The notes beneath the pieces were generated by a model. That model did not search any database and was not told the DNA's origin. It saw nothing but the letters and a program-made list of their open reading frames with translations. Source: Lonicera japonica (lineage: Eukaryota; Streptophyta; Magnoliopsida; Dipsacales; Caprifoliaceae). From it: a DNA stretch of 64,000 nucleotides. Below, piece by piece: positions 1 to 10,308 of the stretch. Each line of letters starts with the position of its first letter. Within the stretch, counting starts at the first letter, position 1. The position numbers were made by a program, and so were the translations under genes. The stretch spans positions 26,715,736 to 26,779,735 of the forward strand of contig CM038469.1 in NCBI GenBank assembly GCA_021464415.1, given 5' to 3'.

Positions 1-988
1 CTCGAGGAAATTGGCTTGGAGGGCCTTGGTTCAAGCCCCACTGACTACATTGATTATTTATGGTCTTTGATAAGGACCTTGGGCCTTGGGGCTTTGGGCT
101 TCTTTGAAATTTCCAATATTTTTGCTTTTTAATTGTTTTATCAGTTAAGTTAAATTCGTTTTTTTACATAAGCATTTGACCGTGTCTTTTGAGACGTTGG
201 GAAGGTTGCGCCTTCTGCATAACACAATTCTATCCCAAGTCTATTCCGTTGCACGTATACATAGCAATAACTCGATGAGAAATATATACACAAAAACAGT
301 CTTCTTCTTCTATGTTTTTCTTTTTCTTCGCTGTTTTCTTATTATAATTTTGGAGTACTTGAGAGTTCCATTAGGGTTCTACAGTTGCTGGTAGTATCCC
401 TAAGGTCGTTAAATCTTGGGAGGTGTATGCTCTTGAAGGCTGACAGCATCAATTTCAGCGGGCAATTTTCACCTTAGGAAATTGTGTTTGCACAAGTCTC
501 GACCGATAAGTTTTTCTCTATTTTGTATTTCCGTTTTCCACAGTAGAATAATCAATATAATTTCTAACAATTAGTGCTTTATTGAAGTGTGATATTAAGG
601 AAGGGAAATACTCTGAATAAGACTGAGACATGCATACTCCTACAAGGTACGGGTCACATGTACCCTAAAGGACTCAATTAAGTGGAACTCGCTGTGAGGC
701 TGCGACCTTGAGAATTTGGCTATTCTTTAAAAGCTTTCACGAGAATCAAAATAGTGTGCATAACCATTAATAACGCAAACCCGCAAAACCAAGTCTTTGT
801 AAATATTATGTGTGTGACATGTTGAAGTTTTGATCAAAGGGTCGAGTTCCAGACGTAGTTCACTTAGGACCCTAAGATGGATAATGTTAACACTAAGTGT
901 AGTTCCAAGTCCACAAGACTACTACACTGAATACATAATATTTTCTTGCCCGCTTATTTATTTTAAAGTTTTAAAACTTGTGGGGGAT
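1..988. other. Retroelement-derived non-coding sequence
   Basis: No credible gene is seen here. The stretch around 160-569 has the look of the right half of a copia-type LTR: a T-rich transcribed part and an end in TTCTAACA. It does not match the LTR at 989, so it belongs to another element. The part from 590 to 988 leads into a purine run (GTGGGGGAT) typical of a polypurine tract, and is best read as the 3' internal region of the element whose LTR begins at 989. Short open frames here lack family resemblance. The assignment is inference from sequence style. Confidence 0.4.
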
Positions 989-1444
989 TGTTGGAATAAT
1001 ATTAATAAAAGTTTTAAACTTTTCAGATAAATTCAAATTTAAATTTTTTAACCCCATGAGCTTTATTGATATTTTTTTTGTGATTTAAATTGTCATCAAA
1101 TTCTCATTCATGGAGTGCCTTAACATGGGGTTGATAATTCCCATGAATTAAACTACTACATAAGCTTATAAATAGAAGGCTTCTCTACACATTTGGACAC
1201 ACACATCTCTTAACACTTTCTACATCTTATACATATGCTCCACATTCTATATAGTTTATCTATATACATATATTGTGTTTTTGGGTAGCTAGATTATAAG
1301 ACTTGGTTATAGTCTTCTTGTTGACTCCCTGGTAATAGACACCAGCCGCGAGTTTTTTGGGGTTGTATTTTGGAATATCTGTAAACCGCCAGTACCTGCA
1401 CATAATTAAGGAGGCTACAAAGGTTTTAGGACAGCGTCTTAACA
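989..1444 (+). repeat. Copia-like 3' LTR (solo end)
   Basis: The 456-bp segment starts TGTTGGAATA and ends CTTAACA, so the ends are the inverted TGTT/AACA pair usual for copia LTRs. It follows directly on a polypurine tract (TGTGGGGGAT, 980-988). A TATA-type box (CTTATAAATAG) lies about 180 bp into the LTR, as expected for U3. No second copy of this LTR exists in the window, so its 5' partner lies outside or is lost. Confidence 0.55.
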
Positions 1445-3836
1445 CCCCTCTCCTTCATAGGCCAGCCAATTCTTTCCCTTCCTTATTTTAGCTTTTCTTA
1501 TATTACATGTTTAAATATATATATTTTTTGATGCCTAAATAATTTCCTATAAAAGTTAAAACTTTGCTCTAATTTGGCTTTATTTTGCAATAGAAAATGT
1601 AGCCAATTTGCTGCACTTTGGTACTTTCTCCGTTAACTCCTTTATCACCATAGGAGGATTCTATGAAAAGGGTAATAGATGTGAAAATTAGAGACCTCTA
1701 GGGTTCCACTACGTATTAGGGAATTGACTACATTGGTTGAACGTGCGTGCGTACCTATCGCCGTTTAATTTAGCCTAACTAGGATTACAACACAACTAAT
1801 TTGTAATTAGTATTTGGCTTGTACATATTTAATGACATGATTCCTTGTAGGTTTAGGTCTTCTCCCAGTGACTAGTGTTAACTGTTTTTTACAAAAAAGA
1901 AATCCGTGTAACACACAAATATACATTAAACAATCAAATAATGCAAAACATGAAACACTGTACCCCGTTTAGTTGAGTTTTTGAGTTTTTTTGTTGGAAA
2001 GTGTGAAAATATGTTGAAAAGTTGAGTTGAGTTGAATTTGATTTTTGTTAGAGGTTTTTTCAACCAAATAAAAAAAACTCAAAAATAGTCACAACAGATC
2101 TAGATGAGTAGGTTTCAAATATATTTTTTTTTATATAATTCCAATTTTTTGACTTAAAGTTATGGTTTTTTAAATATTTTATAAGGAAGAAAATAAAGTG
2201 AAGTGAAGTTTGAAAATTTTGAAAGTAAAGTTTATTTTTTTGTAGAAAATAAAAAAATAAAAAAAAAACAAAAAACCCCTAGCTTTTAGTTTTCTACCAA
2301 ACAGGAGCTAAGCACCAAATTCACTGCTACCGCACATATGAATTAAAAATCATAGACGGGACAATTAAGGGTTATGCTCATAACCATGGCCCAATTAAGG
2401 TCCTGTGAGTCTATGGGTGGTTCCAGAAGAGGAGAGGGAAAAAAAATTAGCTAGAAAATTTAGATTTAAAAGAATTTAGATTGTCAGGAAAAATCACGCA
2501 GAACTCTTAATTGATGACATTTCAAAAAAGAACAATAAACTTTTAAATAGGGATGGAGAGACATCTACACAGTATAAGTCCACTTATAAGTTAATCCAAA
2601 AAATATGTGCAGTCCTCAAAAAAAAATAAAAAAAAAATAAAGGACTGTGTAAACTAAAAGACAGGTTTTCACCTACAAGCTAGGGACTGTGTCGGTAATT
2701 ACCGACCATGTAACAAATATCGTAAATTTCGGATCACTCATTTACCCGTATGTAAAATAGTTCTCAACGCTGGGTTATAATCATCGGCACAGACACCTAC
2801 GCCGACATTTGTTAAAAAGGTCAGAAAATAAATGTCATTGAATGTGATTTTTCTTGTAGTATCAAAATACTTGATTATTTGAGTATCACATTATTGATGT
2901 GTTATTTACACTGCCAAATAACTGCCAACTCCTCGTAATTTCTTTTTATTGAGATAATTAATTTTGACTTTGTGGTTAATTATTCATTCAAGATTTTTAC
3001 ACTAACAATGTGTATGAGATCCTTCAACACTGATGTCAATCCATTATACTTTTGTCTCTCTTATGAATCAATTTAATGCATGGTTGATTCTTTACAGGCC
3101 ACTTTTATCTCTCATGAGTAGTTTGTGAAACAATGAAATTTGTCACACTGAGGATTTGGCGTAGAAGTTGCATCGTAGCGTGTGTTTCTGCAACATTAAT
3201 AGATAGCCATATATATATAAATGGTTTGATGAATGGTATCATTCATTAAAAAAAAATTATTAAGTTTCCTCCCATTCATGCATCGGGCCTTTAGTGATTT
3301 TTTTTGTCACAAAATATCTTTTCAATATTTTTGTAACAAAAAAGCATTGTTAAAAGTCTAAGTGTGTACATACAGGTCCATACTAAATTCATACTCTATA
3401 TATATGCACACGAATATCAATCCACTGGATTTTTGATTAGGTGTTGTGGCACTGAAGTAAATATTTTTATCTTTTTGAGGAAAGATGCATTCCATTTTTA
3501 ATGTTGGTGCCCTTTGACTTTGAATTTATTGGTAGAATTATATTTTTATTGCCGATCAATTCTATAGAAAAGTTCAATGTTAGAAGTGCACTTTAGTCAT
3601 TTGACATAACTATCAATTAAAAAACATTAGTTTGTCCCTAGTAAATAATGTCATCCACTTGAACAATGTTCCTTCAAGAAATTTCTGAAAAATAATGACG
3701 AGTCAACTGTACTGTTCTTTAAAATTGTCATAGGCGTTAATTAATAATGTGCATCCTTTGGACTGCCTCTCCCTCTTTAACAAGCAAGATAGATGTATTA
3801 TGTAGTTAGCATACTAATTATTTTATAGATTAATAT
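1445..3836. other. AT-rich intergenic sequence, no gene seen
   Basis: There is no coding segment with family resemblance. A possible hAT-like MITE lies at about 1972-2310. Its left end (CCCCGTTTAGTTGAG) and right end (CTACCAAACAGGAG) are imperfectly inverted, but no convincing target duplication was found. A 30-nt A-rich run occurs near 2619-2640. The rest is AT-rich filler. Confidence 0.5.
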
Positions 3837-4046
3837 TGTTAGCAAATCAATATCAATTATCTGCTAGATTGATAGCATATATCCTAGATTGATTTAGAAT
3901 TATCTGTTTTTTCATTATAATTATCTGTTTTCATTATTATAGTATTTTCTTAACTTTTTATAAATGATTCTAAATTGTATCAATTACTATCATAATACAT
4001 ATATAATCCTCTGTTCTTTATTATAATCTTAACATGTTATCAGAGA
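3837..4046 (+). repeat. Older LTR-like end with primer-binding-site-like motif
   Basis: The segment starts TGTTAGCAAA and ends CTTAACA at 4034, and is followed at once by TGTTATCAGAG. That motif resembles the copia primer-binding site TGGTATCAGAG with one change. The 198-bp LTR is short, as in TRIM or other non-autonomous elements. What follows is a C- and ACC-rich non-coding leader. The younger copia element at 4484 then interrupts it, and the sequence resumes after 9246. No 3' partner LTR was found by eye. Confidence 0.4.
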
Positions 4047-4483
4047 GAGAAAATCTTTTCGACTTGAGCTCGTAATCAAAATCCAGCAGGCGATTAATAT
4101 TACTCCCCCATCGGACAACTCTTGCTTAGCGCCTCGCCTAAATCGTCATTTTAGACATGTTTTCTCGCTGTCTCACCTAACTCCACCACCGTACATATCC
4201 AACTTTCATCGACCACCACTATTAAAACCTTTATTTAAATTACTGCCACTCAAAACCACCATTGCCGTTTAAAACCACCACTCCAAACTAATGTCCCCTA
4301 TTCACTTTCTCATCAAACCACCCATCCGACCCCACTACTTTACTATGCCATCGTCCAAATAAAAAACACCCACCGTGCACATCGAATAACCAGCTCTTTG
4401 ACCAAAGGAATCTGGACTCCTTTAACTAGCCCCTGTTCAATCAGTCCAAATAATCTTACCATATTTTCACCCAGCCACCAATC
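4047..4483. other. Internal part of older element, non-coding
   Basis: This is a C-rich stretch with many ACC/CCACC triplets and no open frame of note. It is probably leader sequence of the LTR element at 3837. Its last five bases, CAATC, form the left target duplication of the copia insertion. Confidence 0.4.
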
Positions 4484-4796
4484 TGTTAAAAATATAATTT
4501 GTAATTTTATATTTTCCAGAATACTCTAGCCCAAGTGTACTAGAAATACCATGTAGTATCTTTCTAGAGAAATCTAATTATCATGTACCTCAAATAGATT
4601 TAAGTACATAGAGAATTCTAGATTCCAAGGAAATATCTAGGGTTCTAGACTTTTCTTTAATAGACTATAAATTGATGACCTTGTAACCAAATGTGTTAGA
4701 GAAAAAACAAGAAAAGCAACTAAAAAATTGTACTCCTCTCCTTTCCAATTAAATAAAATTCTGCTTTTCCACTTAAGAAGCATTTTACACCCAACA
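4484..4796 (+). repeat. 5' LTR of copia element
   Basis: The LTR starts TGTTAAAAAT and ends ACACCCAACA. A TATA-like stretch (GACTATAAATTG) lies near 4664-4675 and would drive transcription into the element. It is identical in length to the 3' copy. Confidence 0.95.
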
Positions 4797-4800
4797 AATT

Positions 4801-4812
4801 TGGTATCAGAGG
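4801..4812 (+). promoter_or_regulatory. Primer-binding site, initiator Met tRNA type
   Basis: TGGTATCAGAGG begins four bases after the 5' LTR. Plant copia elements use TGGTATCAGAGC, complementary to the 3' end of the initiator methionine tRNA, so one position differs at the end. Confidence 0.85.
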
Positions 4813-4879
4813 GAGCTTTAACCCCTTTTCTTTATTGTCCTTCTAAACCCATTTTTTGAAAACCCATCAAAGTGAAGCT

Positions 4880-7429
4880 ATGGCAACGTCATCTAACAGC
4901 TTAAGTTTCAATTATACACCTTTGTCAATTCCCATTTTTGATGGAGAGCATTATGACTACTGGAGCATTCAAATGAAGACAATATTCATCTCACAAGACT
5001 TGTGGGATTTGATTGAAGAAGGATTTGATAATGGGTCGTCCTCATTAACAGCTGCACAACGAAAGGAGCTAATTAAAAGAGATGCAAAGGCTCTGCAATG
5101 CATTCAACAAGGGGTAAGTAAAACCATCTTTCCTAGAATTATGGGTGCAACTAAATCAAAAGAAGCATGGGAAAGTTTAAAAAGGGAATTTCAAGGATCC
5201 GACAAAGCAAACACAATTAATCTTCAAACTTTGTGGAAAGATTTTGATAATTTGGGAATGAAGGAAAGCGAAAATATTCAGCAATTTTCTTCTCGAGTTA
5301 CAGAAATTGTTAATCAAATTCGATGTTGTGGAGACACAATTACCGAGAAGAGAATTGTTGAAAAAGTTCTTAGAAGTTTACCACCAAAATTTGATCACGT
5401 CGTCGCTGCGATAGAAGAATCCAAAGATTTGACAAAATTAACAGTTCAGGAACTAATGAATTCTCTCAAGGCCCATGAAAGTAGAATGAGCAGGTTCTCA
5501 AATCAATCTTTGGAACAAGCACTCCAAACTAGATTAAACTTCTATGGGAACAACTCTTCTAAGTTCGATGAAAGGAGAGGCGCGGCACAAACTCGAGGCA
5601 GGAATGAAAGAAATAGAGGAGGCTCAAGTCCTTCTCAAAATCAAAGCAGGAGACAAAGTGGAAGAGGTTTCTTCAATTTAAGAAATTTGAACGGTAACTT
5701 TAGTTCCCACTGCCTTATTTGCAAAAAATCAAATCACGATAGCAAAAATTGCCGTTTTAAATGCAAAAGATGCAAATTTTCGAATCACTCAGAAAGAAAT
5801 TGTTGGTATAAAGATCAAAATAAGGCAGTAAATTTTTCTGAAGAAAAAGAAGAAGAAACTTTATTTTCCTGCATGAAAGTTGAACATGATTCACAAAATA
5901 CTTGGTACCTGGACAGTGGTTGTAGCAATCACATGACCGGGAATAAAGAAAATTTTGTGAAGCTAGAAAATAAATTCTCTGCACGAGTAAAACTTGGAGA
6001 TGGCAATACAAAACAAATTGAAGGCAAAGGAGTAGTAGCTGTTCAAACAATGGGAGGTCAAAAAAAATACATTCATGATGTTTATTATGTGTCTGGTTTA
6101 GCGCAAAACCTCCTGAGTGTTGGGCAATTAGTTAGAAAAGGTTATTCTTTGCACTTTGATAATGGTGAATGCAAAATAATTGATAAAAAAGAAAATCTCA
6201 CAGTGGCTAAAGTAAATATGACACCAAATAATGTATTTTATCTTATTATGCCACTTTGTGAAAAAATCACCTTCAAAACAGAAAAGGAGGAATCATATCT
6301 TTGGCACCTAAGATATGGGCATTTAAATTTTACTGGGCTGAAATTATTGAAAGATAAAAATATGGTGCGTGGTCTTCCTTCCATTGGAAAAATTGATGAA
6401 ATTTGTGAAGGGTGCATATATAGGAAAATGCATAGACTGCCATTTCCAAAGACGTCTTGGCGTGCTCGGGTTCCATTAGAATTAGTGCATGCTGATATTT
6501 TTGGGCCAACAAAAACACCATCTCTTAGTAATAAGAGATATTTTCTATTGTTTGTTGATGATTTTACAAGAATGATGTGGTTATATTTTCTTGAACAAAA
6601 ATCCGAGGCCTTTAAAGTGTTTCAACAATTTATTGCCTATGCTGAAAGACAAAGCGGACATAAATTGAAAATTCTGAGAACGGATCGTGGTGGAGAATTT
6701 ATCTACCCATTTTTGGAGTATTGCAAAGAAACGGGCATACGAAGACAATTGACAGTTCGTTATAGTCCACAGCAAAATGGTGTAGCCGAAAGGAAAAACC
6801 GAACAATTGCAGAAATGGCTCGTAGCATGCTAAAAGGGAAAGGGCTGCCAAACAAATTATGGGCAGAAGCAGTTAACACGGCTGTCTTCTTACTCAATCG
6901 TTCTCCCACAAGAGCGGTTCTAAACAAGACTCCATATGAAGCATGGCATGGAGAAAAGCCCCAGGTAAAATTTCTAAAGGTTTTTGGCTGCATTGCTTAT
7001 TCTCATATTCCTATACGGAAAGAAAAATTTGATGAAAAAGGGGAGAAATTTATTTTTATTGGATATAGTGACGAATCAAAAGGATATCGTCTTTATAATC
7101 CAATAACAAATAAGTTGATAATCTCTCGTGATGTCGAATTTGACGAAATGAAATCATGGAATTGGGAAAATAATTCTTCTGAAAATAAAACGACTTTTGA
7201 GTGTTTTGAAGAACAAAACAATCAGGAACACCAAAGTCCCGAAGGCAGCTCAAGAGTAAATACGCTAAGCCCAACACGTGAAAACTTACAAAGGTCACTT
7301 GATGAGAATGAAAGTCCCTTAAACTCTGAATCGCCCCCAAGAAAGGTACGCTCTTTAAATGATATATATGAATCATGTGATCTTGCATTTTTCACTTGTG
7401 AACCTCAAAATTTTAAAGAAGCAACATAA
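4880..7429 (+). CDS. Copia polyprotein, first part: gag, protease, integrase
   Basis: This is the first part of a copia gag-pol polyprotein. I place the start at the ATG at 4880 (MATSSNSL), since the longer open frame upstream has no ATG. Gag of the UBN2 type fills about residues 1-260 (IPIFDGEHYDYWSIQMK). Two CX2CX4HX4C zinc knuckles follow near residues 277-310; the first lacks the usual glycine before His. The aspartic protease motif DSG is at about residue 345. The integrase zinc domain (HLRYGH ... CEGC) spans about 476-512, and the catalytic acidic residues are near Asp539, Asp602 and Glu637. The frame ends at TAA 7427-7429, inside what should be one continuous polyprotein. The downstream half continues in the same frame, so the stop is a point lesion or, less likely, a readthrough signal. 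Confidence 0.93.
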   Translation: MATSSNSLSFNYTPLSIPIFDGEHYDYWSIQMKTIFISQDLWDLIEEGFDNGSSSLTAAQRKELIKRDAKALQCIQQGVSKTIFPRIMGATKSKEAWESLKREFQGSDKANTINLQTLWKDFDNLGMKESENIQQFSSRVTEIVNQIRCCGDTITEKRIVEKVLRSLPPKFDHVVAAIEESKDLTKLTVQELMNSLKAHESRMSRFSNQSLEQALQTRLNFYGNNSSKFDERRGAAQTRGRNERNRGGSSPSQNQSRRQSGRGFFNLRNLNGNFSSHCLICKKSNHDSKNCRFKCKRCKFSNHSERNCWYKDQNKAVNFSEEKEEETLFSCMKVEHDSQNTWYLDSGCSNHMTGNKENFVKLENKFSARVKLGDGNTKQIEGKGVVAVQTMGGQKKYIHDVYYVSGLAQNLLSVGQLVRKGYSLHFDNGECKIIDKKENLTVAKVNMTPNNVFYLIMPLCEKITFKTEKEESYLWHLRYGHLNFTGLKLLKDKNMVRGLPSIGKIDEICEGCIYRKMHRLPFPKTSWRARVPLELVHADIFGPTKTPSLSNKRYFLLFVDDFTRMMWLYFLEQKSEAFKVFQQFIAYAERQSGHKLKILRTDRGGEFIYPFLEYCKETGIRRQLTVRYSPQQNGVAERKNRTIAEMARSMLKGKGLPNKLWAEAVNTAVFLLNRSPTRAVLNKTPYEAWHGEKPQVKFLKVFGCIAYSHIPIRKEKFDEKGEKFIFIGYSDESKGYRLYNPITNKLIISRDVEFDEMKSWNWENNSSENKTTFECFEEQNNQEHQSPEGSSRVNTLSPTRENLQRSLDENESPLNSESPPRKVRSLNDIYESCDLAFFTCEPQNFKEAT

Positions 7430-8926
7430 GAAGAAATTTGGACTAATGCCATGGATGAAGAAATTGCCACCATTGAAAAAAATAATACTTGGGAGCTTGT
7501 AGATCTACCAAAAGGAAAAGAAGTGATTGGATTAAAGTGGATCTACAAGACCAAGTTCAATGAAGATGGCAGTATTAAAAGGCATAAAGCCCGGTTGGTT
7601 GCAAAAGGCTACTCACAACAGCCCGGAGTAGACTTTAATGAAACTTTTGCACCCGTAGCCCGCATGGAAACTATAAGAACAGTTCTTGCAATAGCGGCAC
7701 AAATGGAATTGCAAGTGTTTCAACTTGATGTAAAATCTGCCTTCCTAAACGGTGAATTGGAAGAAGAAGTCTACGTTGAGCAACCCGAAGGATATTTGAG
7801 GAAAGGCAAAGAAGACAAGGTATACAGGTTGAGGAAAGCCTTGTATGGCTTAAAGCAAGCGCCGCGAGCATGGAATAGCAAGATAGACAAGTATTTTCAG
7901 CAAAATGAGTTTGAAAGAAGTAAAAGTGAGCCATCATTGTACGTAAAAAAGGAAGGTACGCAAGATTTTCTTAATGTTTGCCTTTATGTTGATGATTTAA
8001 TTTACACTGGTACTAATACAAAGATGGTGAAGAATTTTAAAAGTGCAATGATGAAGGAGTACGAGATGACAGATTTGGGACTCATGAAATATTTTCTCGG
8101 TATTCAAGTGCGGCAAACGAAAGGGGAGATATTTATCTCTCAAGAAAAGTATGTTGAAGATCTGCTAAAGAGATTTCAAATGACCAATTGTAAACCAATT
8201 TCTACTCCAATTGCGCTAAATGAAAAATTACAAATGAGCGATGGGGCGCCAAAAGTCAATGCAAGAGATTATCGAAGCTTGGTGGGATCTCTCATTTATC
8301 TCACCAACACACGGCCCGATATTGTTTATCCTGTTAGTCTTATTTCAAGATTCATGAGTGATCCAAGCAGATTACATTTTGTAGCAGCAAAAAGAATTTT
8401 ACGTTACATTCAAGGAACCAAAAATCATGGGCTCAAGTACATAAAAGAACAACAAAATAAACTTGTTGGTTTCACTGATAGTGATTGGGCAGGATCTCTC
8501 GACAATCGGAAAAGCACTTCTGGGTTCGTGTTTTGCTTAGGTTCAAATGTGATTTCTTGGTCTTCAAAAAAGCAAAAGACCATAGCTTTGTCATCAGCAG
8601 AAGCTGAGTACATTGCAGCAACGGATGCAGCTTGTGAAGCAATTTGGCTAAGGAGAATTCTCACTGATTTGCAGCAAGAACAAAAAGAAGCAACAATCAT
8701 CTATTGTGACAACATGTCTGCCATCTCTATGACAAAGAATCCAGTGTTTCATAACCGCTCAAAGCACATTGAGCTCCGTCATCATTTTATTCGACAACTG
8801 GTACAAAAGGAGGAAATCCAACTAGAGTTCGTGAACACAAACGAGCAGTTGGCCGACATTTTTACTAAAGCAGTTGCATCGGAGAAATTCAACAAGTTCA
8901 AAGCTCAAATGAAAATTACAAATTAA
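7430..8926 (+). CDS. Copia polyprotein, second part: reverse transcriptase and RNase H
   Basis: This is the same reading frame as the upstream half, cut off by the TAA at 7427. The first ATG is at 7451. The reverse transcriptase begins with the copia hallmark of an alternating charged and aromatic linker (NNTWELVDLP, then KARLVAKG), and the catalytic YVDD box is at about residues 179-182 counted from that ATG. RNase H follows, with DSDWAG, SSAEAEY and YCDN carrying the acidic residues. Length and motif order are normal and no other stop is seen. If the stop is not bypassed, reverse transcriptase would not be made, so the copy would need help from another element. Confidence 0.93.
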   Translation, partial: EEIWTNAMDEEIATIEKNNTWELVDLPKGKEVIGLKWIYKTKFNEDGSIKRHKARLVAKGYSQQPGVDFNETFAPVARMETIRTVLAIAAQMELQVFQLDVKSAFLNGELEEEVYVEQPEGYLRKGKEDKVYRLRKALYGLKQAPRAWNSKIDKYFQQNEFERSKSEPSLYVKKEGTQDFLNVCLYVDDLIYTGTNTKMVKNFKSAMMKEYEMTDLGLMKYFLGIQVRQTKGEIFISQEKYVEDLLKRFQMTNCKPISTPIALNEKLQMSDGAPKVNARDYRSLVGSLIYLTNTRPDIVYPVSLISRFMSDPSRLHFVAAKRILRYIQGTKNHGLKYIKEQQNKLVGFTDSDWAGSLDNRKSTSGFVFCLGSNVISWSSKKQKTIALSSAEAEYIAATDAACEAIWLRRILTDLQQEQKEATIIYCDNMSAISMTKNPVFHNRSKHIELRHHFIRQLVQKEEIQLEFVNTNEQLADIFTKAVASEKFNKFKAQMKITN

Positions 8927-8933
8927 GGAGGGG
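8922..8933 (+). promoter_or_regulatory. Polypurine tract
   Basis: A purine-rich run (TTAAGGAGGGG) overlaps the stop codon region and abuts the 3' LTR, the expected primer site for plus-strand DNA. Confidence 0.8.
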
Positions 8934-9246
8934 TGTTAAAAATATAATTTGTAATTTTGTATTTTCTAGAATACTCTAGCCCAAGTGTACTAGAAATACC
9001 ATGTAGTATCTTTCTAGAGAAATCTAATTATCATGTACCTCAAATAGATTTAAGTACATAGAGAATTCTAGATTCCAAGGAAATATCTAGGGTTCTAGAC
9101 TTTTCTTTAATAGACTATAAATTGATGACCTTGTAACCAAATGTGTTAGAGAAAAAACAAGAAAAGCAACTAAAATATTGTACTCCTCTCCTTTCCAATT
9201 AAATAAAATTCTGCTTTTCCACTTAAGAAGCATTTTACACCCAACA
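8934..9246 (+). repeat. 3' LTR of copia element
   Basis: 313 bp, with the same ends as the 5' LTR. The three differences seen are A/G and C/T in the first 40 bp and A/T near 9176. Confidence 0.95.
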
Positions 9247-9251
9247 CAATC

Positions 9252-9889
9252 AGCCCATCATTGTCGTTCAAATAACCAAAACAAAACCTAGGTCCGCTGT
9301 CATGCATGCACTTTCTCGTGCAACTTCAAACAGACTCGCTTTTAGACCCTTGCCTAGCCACTCACGCACTCGCCTGGCCATGCACGTACCATCGTTGCCA
9401 CCGGCCGAATGTACCAGTCCACAATCGCAACGGACAAGTCACTGAGTTCGTCAACGAACGGAGAACCTCAGAGCCGGACCACCAACCTCACCAGAGTTTG
9501 ACTATCCATCCGAGTTCATTGACAAACAAAGTACCTCTTTGCGGAACCACCATTGTTCCAGACAAGTCACGGATCACAACTAATGGAGAACCTCAGAAGC
9601 GGACCACCAACCTCACCAGAGTCGGACCATCCATCCGAGTTCGTCAACAAACTGAGAACCTTGTGCTAAACTACCATCACTACCAGACCATCCGGACGGA
9701 GCATCATTGTGCATTGGATCACTATGCCACTGCCGGACCTCTCAACCGTGCCGGACCTCTCAACCGTGCTGGACAACTAGAGCTTAGGAATGGCAACGGG
9801 TTAGGTTTGGGGTGGGTTTGTCAAAGAAATTTCAGGGAAGAAAATAGAAAATTAGAATCAGTAAATTAAAGATGTTGTCTATGTGTGTA
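9252..9889. other. Older element continued; short internal repeats, no gene
   Basis: This is the continuation of the sequence interrupted at 4483. It contains two copies, about 120 bp apart, of a roughly 65-bp motif starting GGAGAACCTCAGA (about 9463 and 9584). It also has a 19-bp unit (GCCGGACCTCTCAACCGT) in tandem at about 9732-9768. One frame stays open for 187 codons across these repeats, but the product is low-complexity and matches nothing I recognise. I treat it as non-coding. Confidence 0.5.
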
Positions 9890-10308
9890 TATTTATTCAC
9901 CTGAAATAGATGAATGCGGCTAAGATCTGGACTTGTCCGTGACCATATGACCATGGCGGCTAGATTTCTAGGTGCCACAAGGCTGTGACATGTTTTGGAA
10001 TAAGGACTCTTAATAAAAAGCGAGTGTGGTAGAAAATTAAAACTTACACTTTTTTAAAAATAAATCGCGGACAGAACTATCATATGTTGATTGTCATACT
10101 ACACCTGTAAATAATTGAGATGAATAATACGTACTTTTATTAGGCTTACTGGTTATTTATTTTGAACTACAAGCTTATCTCAATTTTATTTTTTAAAACA
10201 TGAATAACACAAGCAATGGAAGCCCATTAATGAGATATTCCAACACACCAACTCGAAAGCATTATTAAAGTTTAATAAAAAAAATTATAAAAGATATTCT
10301 ACACAATT
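9890..10308 (+). repeat. 0.4 kb direct repeat, copy A
   Basis: This segment reappears at 12400-12812 with about 90 percent or better identity by eye (shared landmarks GAATGCGGCTAAGATC, CCATATGACCATGGCGG and GGAATAAGGACTC). It has no open frame and no LTR-type ends or primer site, so it is not an LTR pair by the evidence here. Confidence 0.8.

Larger units (their letters stand above)
4484..9246 (+). mobile_element. Young Ty1/copia retrotransposon, nearly intact
   Basis: The 4,763-bp element is bounded by 313-bp LTRs that differ at only three positions by my reading, about 1 percent. The 5-bp duplication CAATC lies at 4479-4483 and again at 9247-9251. The order is 5' LTR, iMet-type primer-binding site, gag, protease, integrase, reverse transcriptase, RNase H, polypurine tract and 3' LTR, which is the copia order. 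The only clear defect in the polyprotein is a TAA at 7427-7429 between integrase and reverse transcriptase. The small LTR divergence implies recent insertion, well under a million years under usual plant rates, which is inference. Confidence 0.95.

Noticed and set aside
1..569. 5' LTR paired with the LTR at 989
   Set aside because: The two segments share no sequence beyond a TAACA end; they cannot be the LTRs of one element.
9306..9869. 187-codon open frame
   Set aside because: Low-complexity, built on internal repeats, with no recognised domain and no conserved neighbours.
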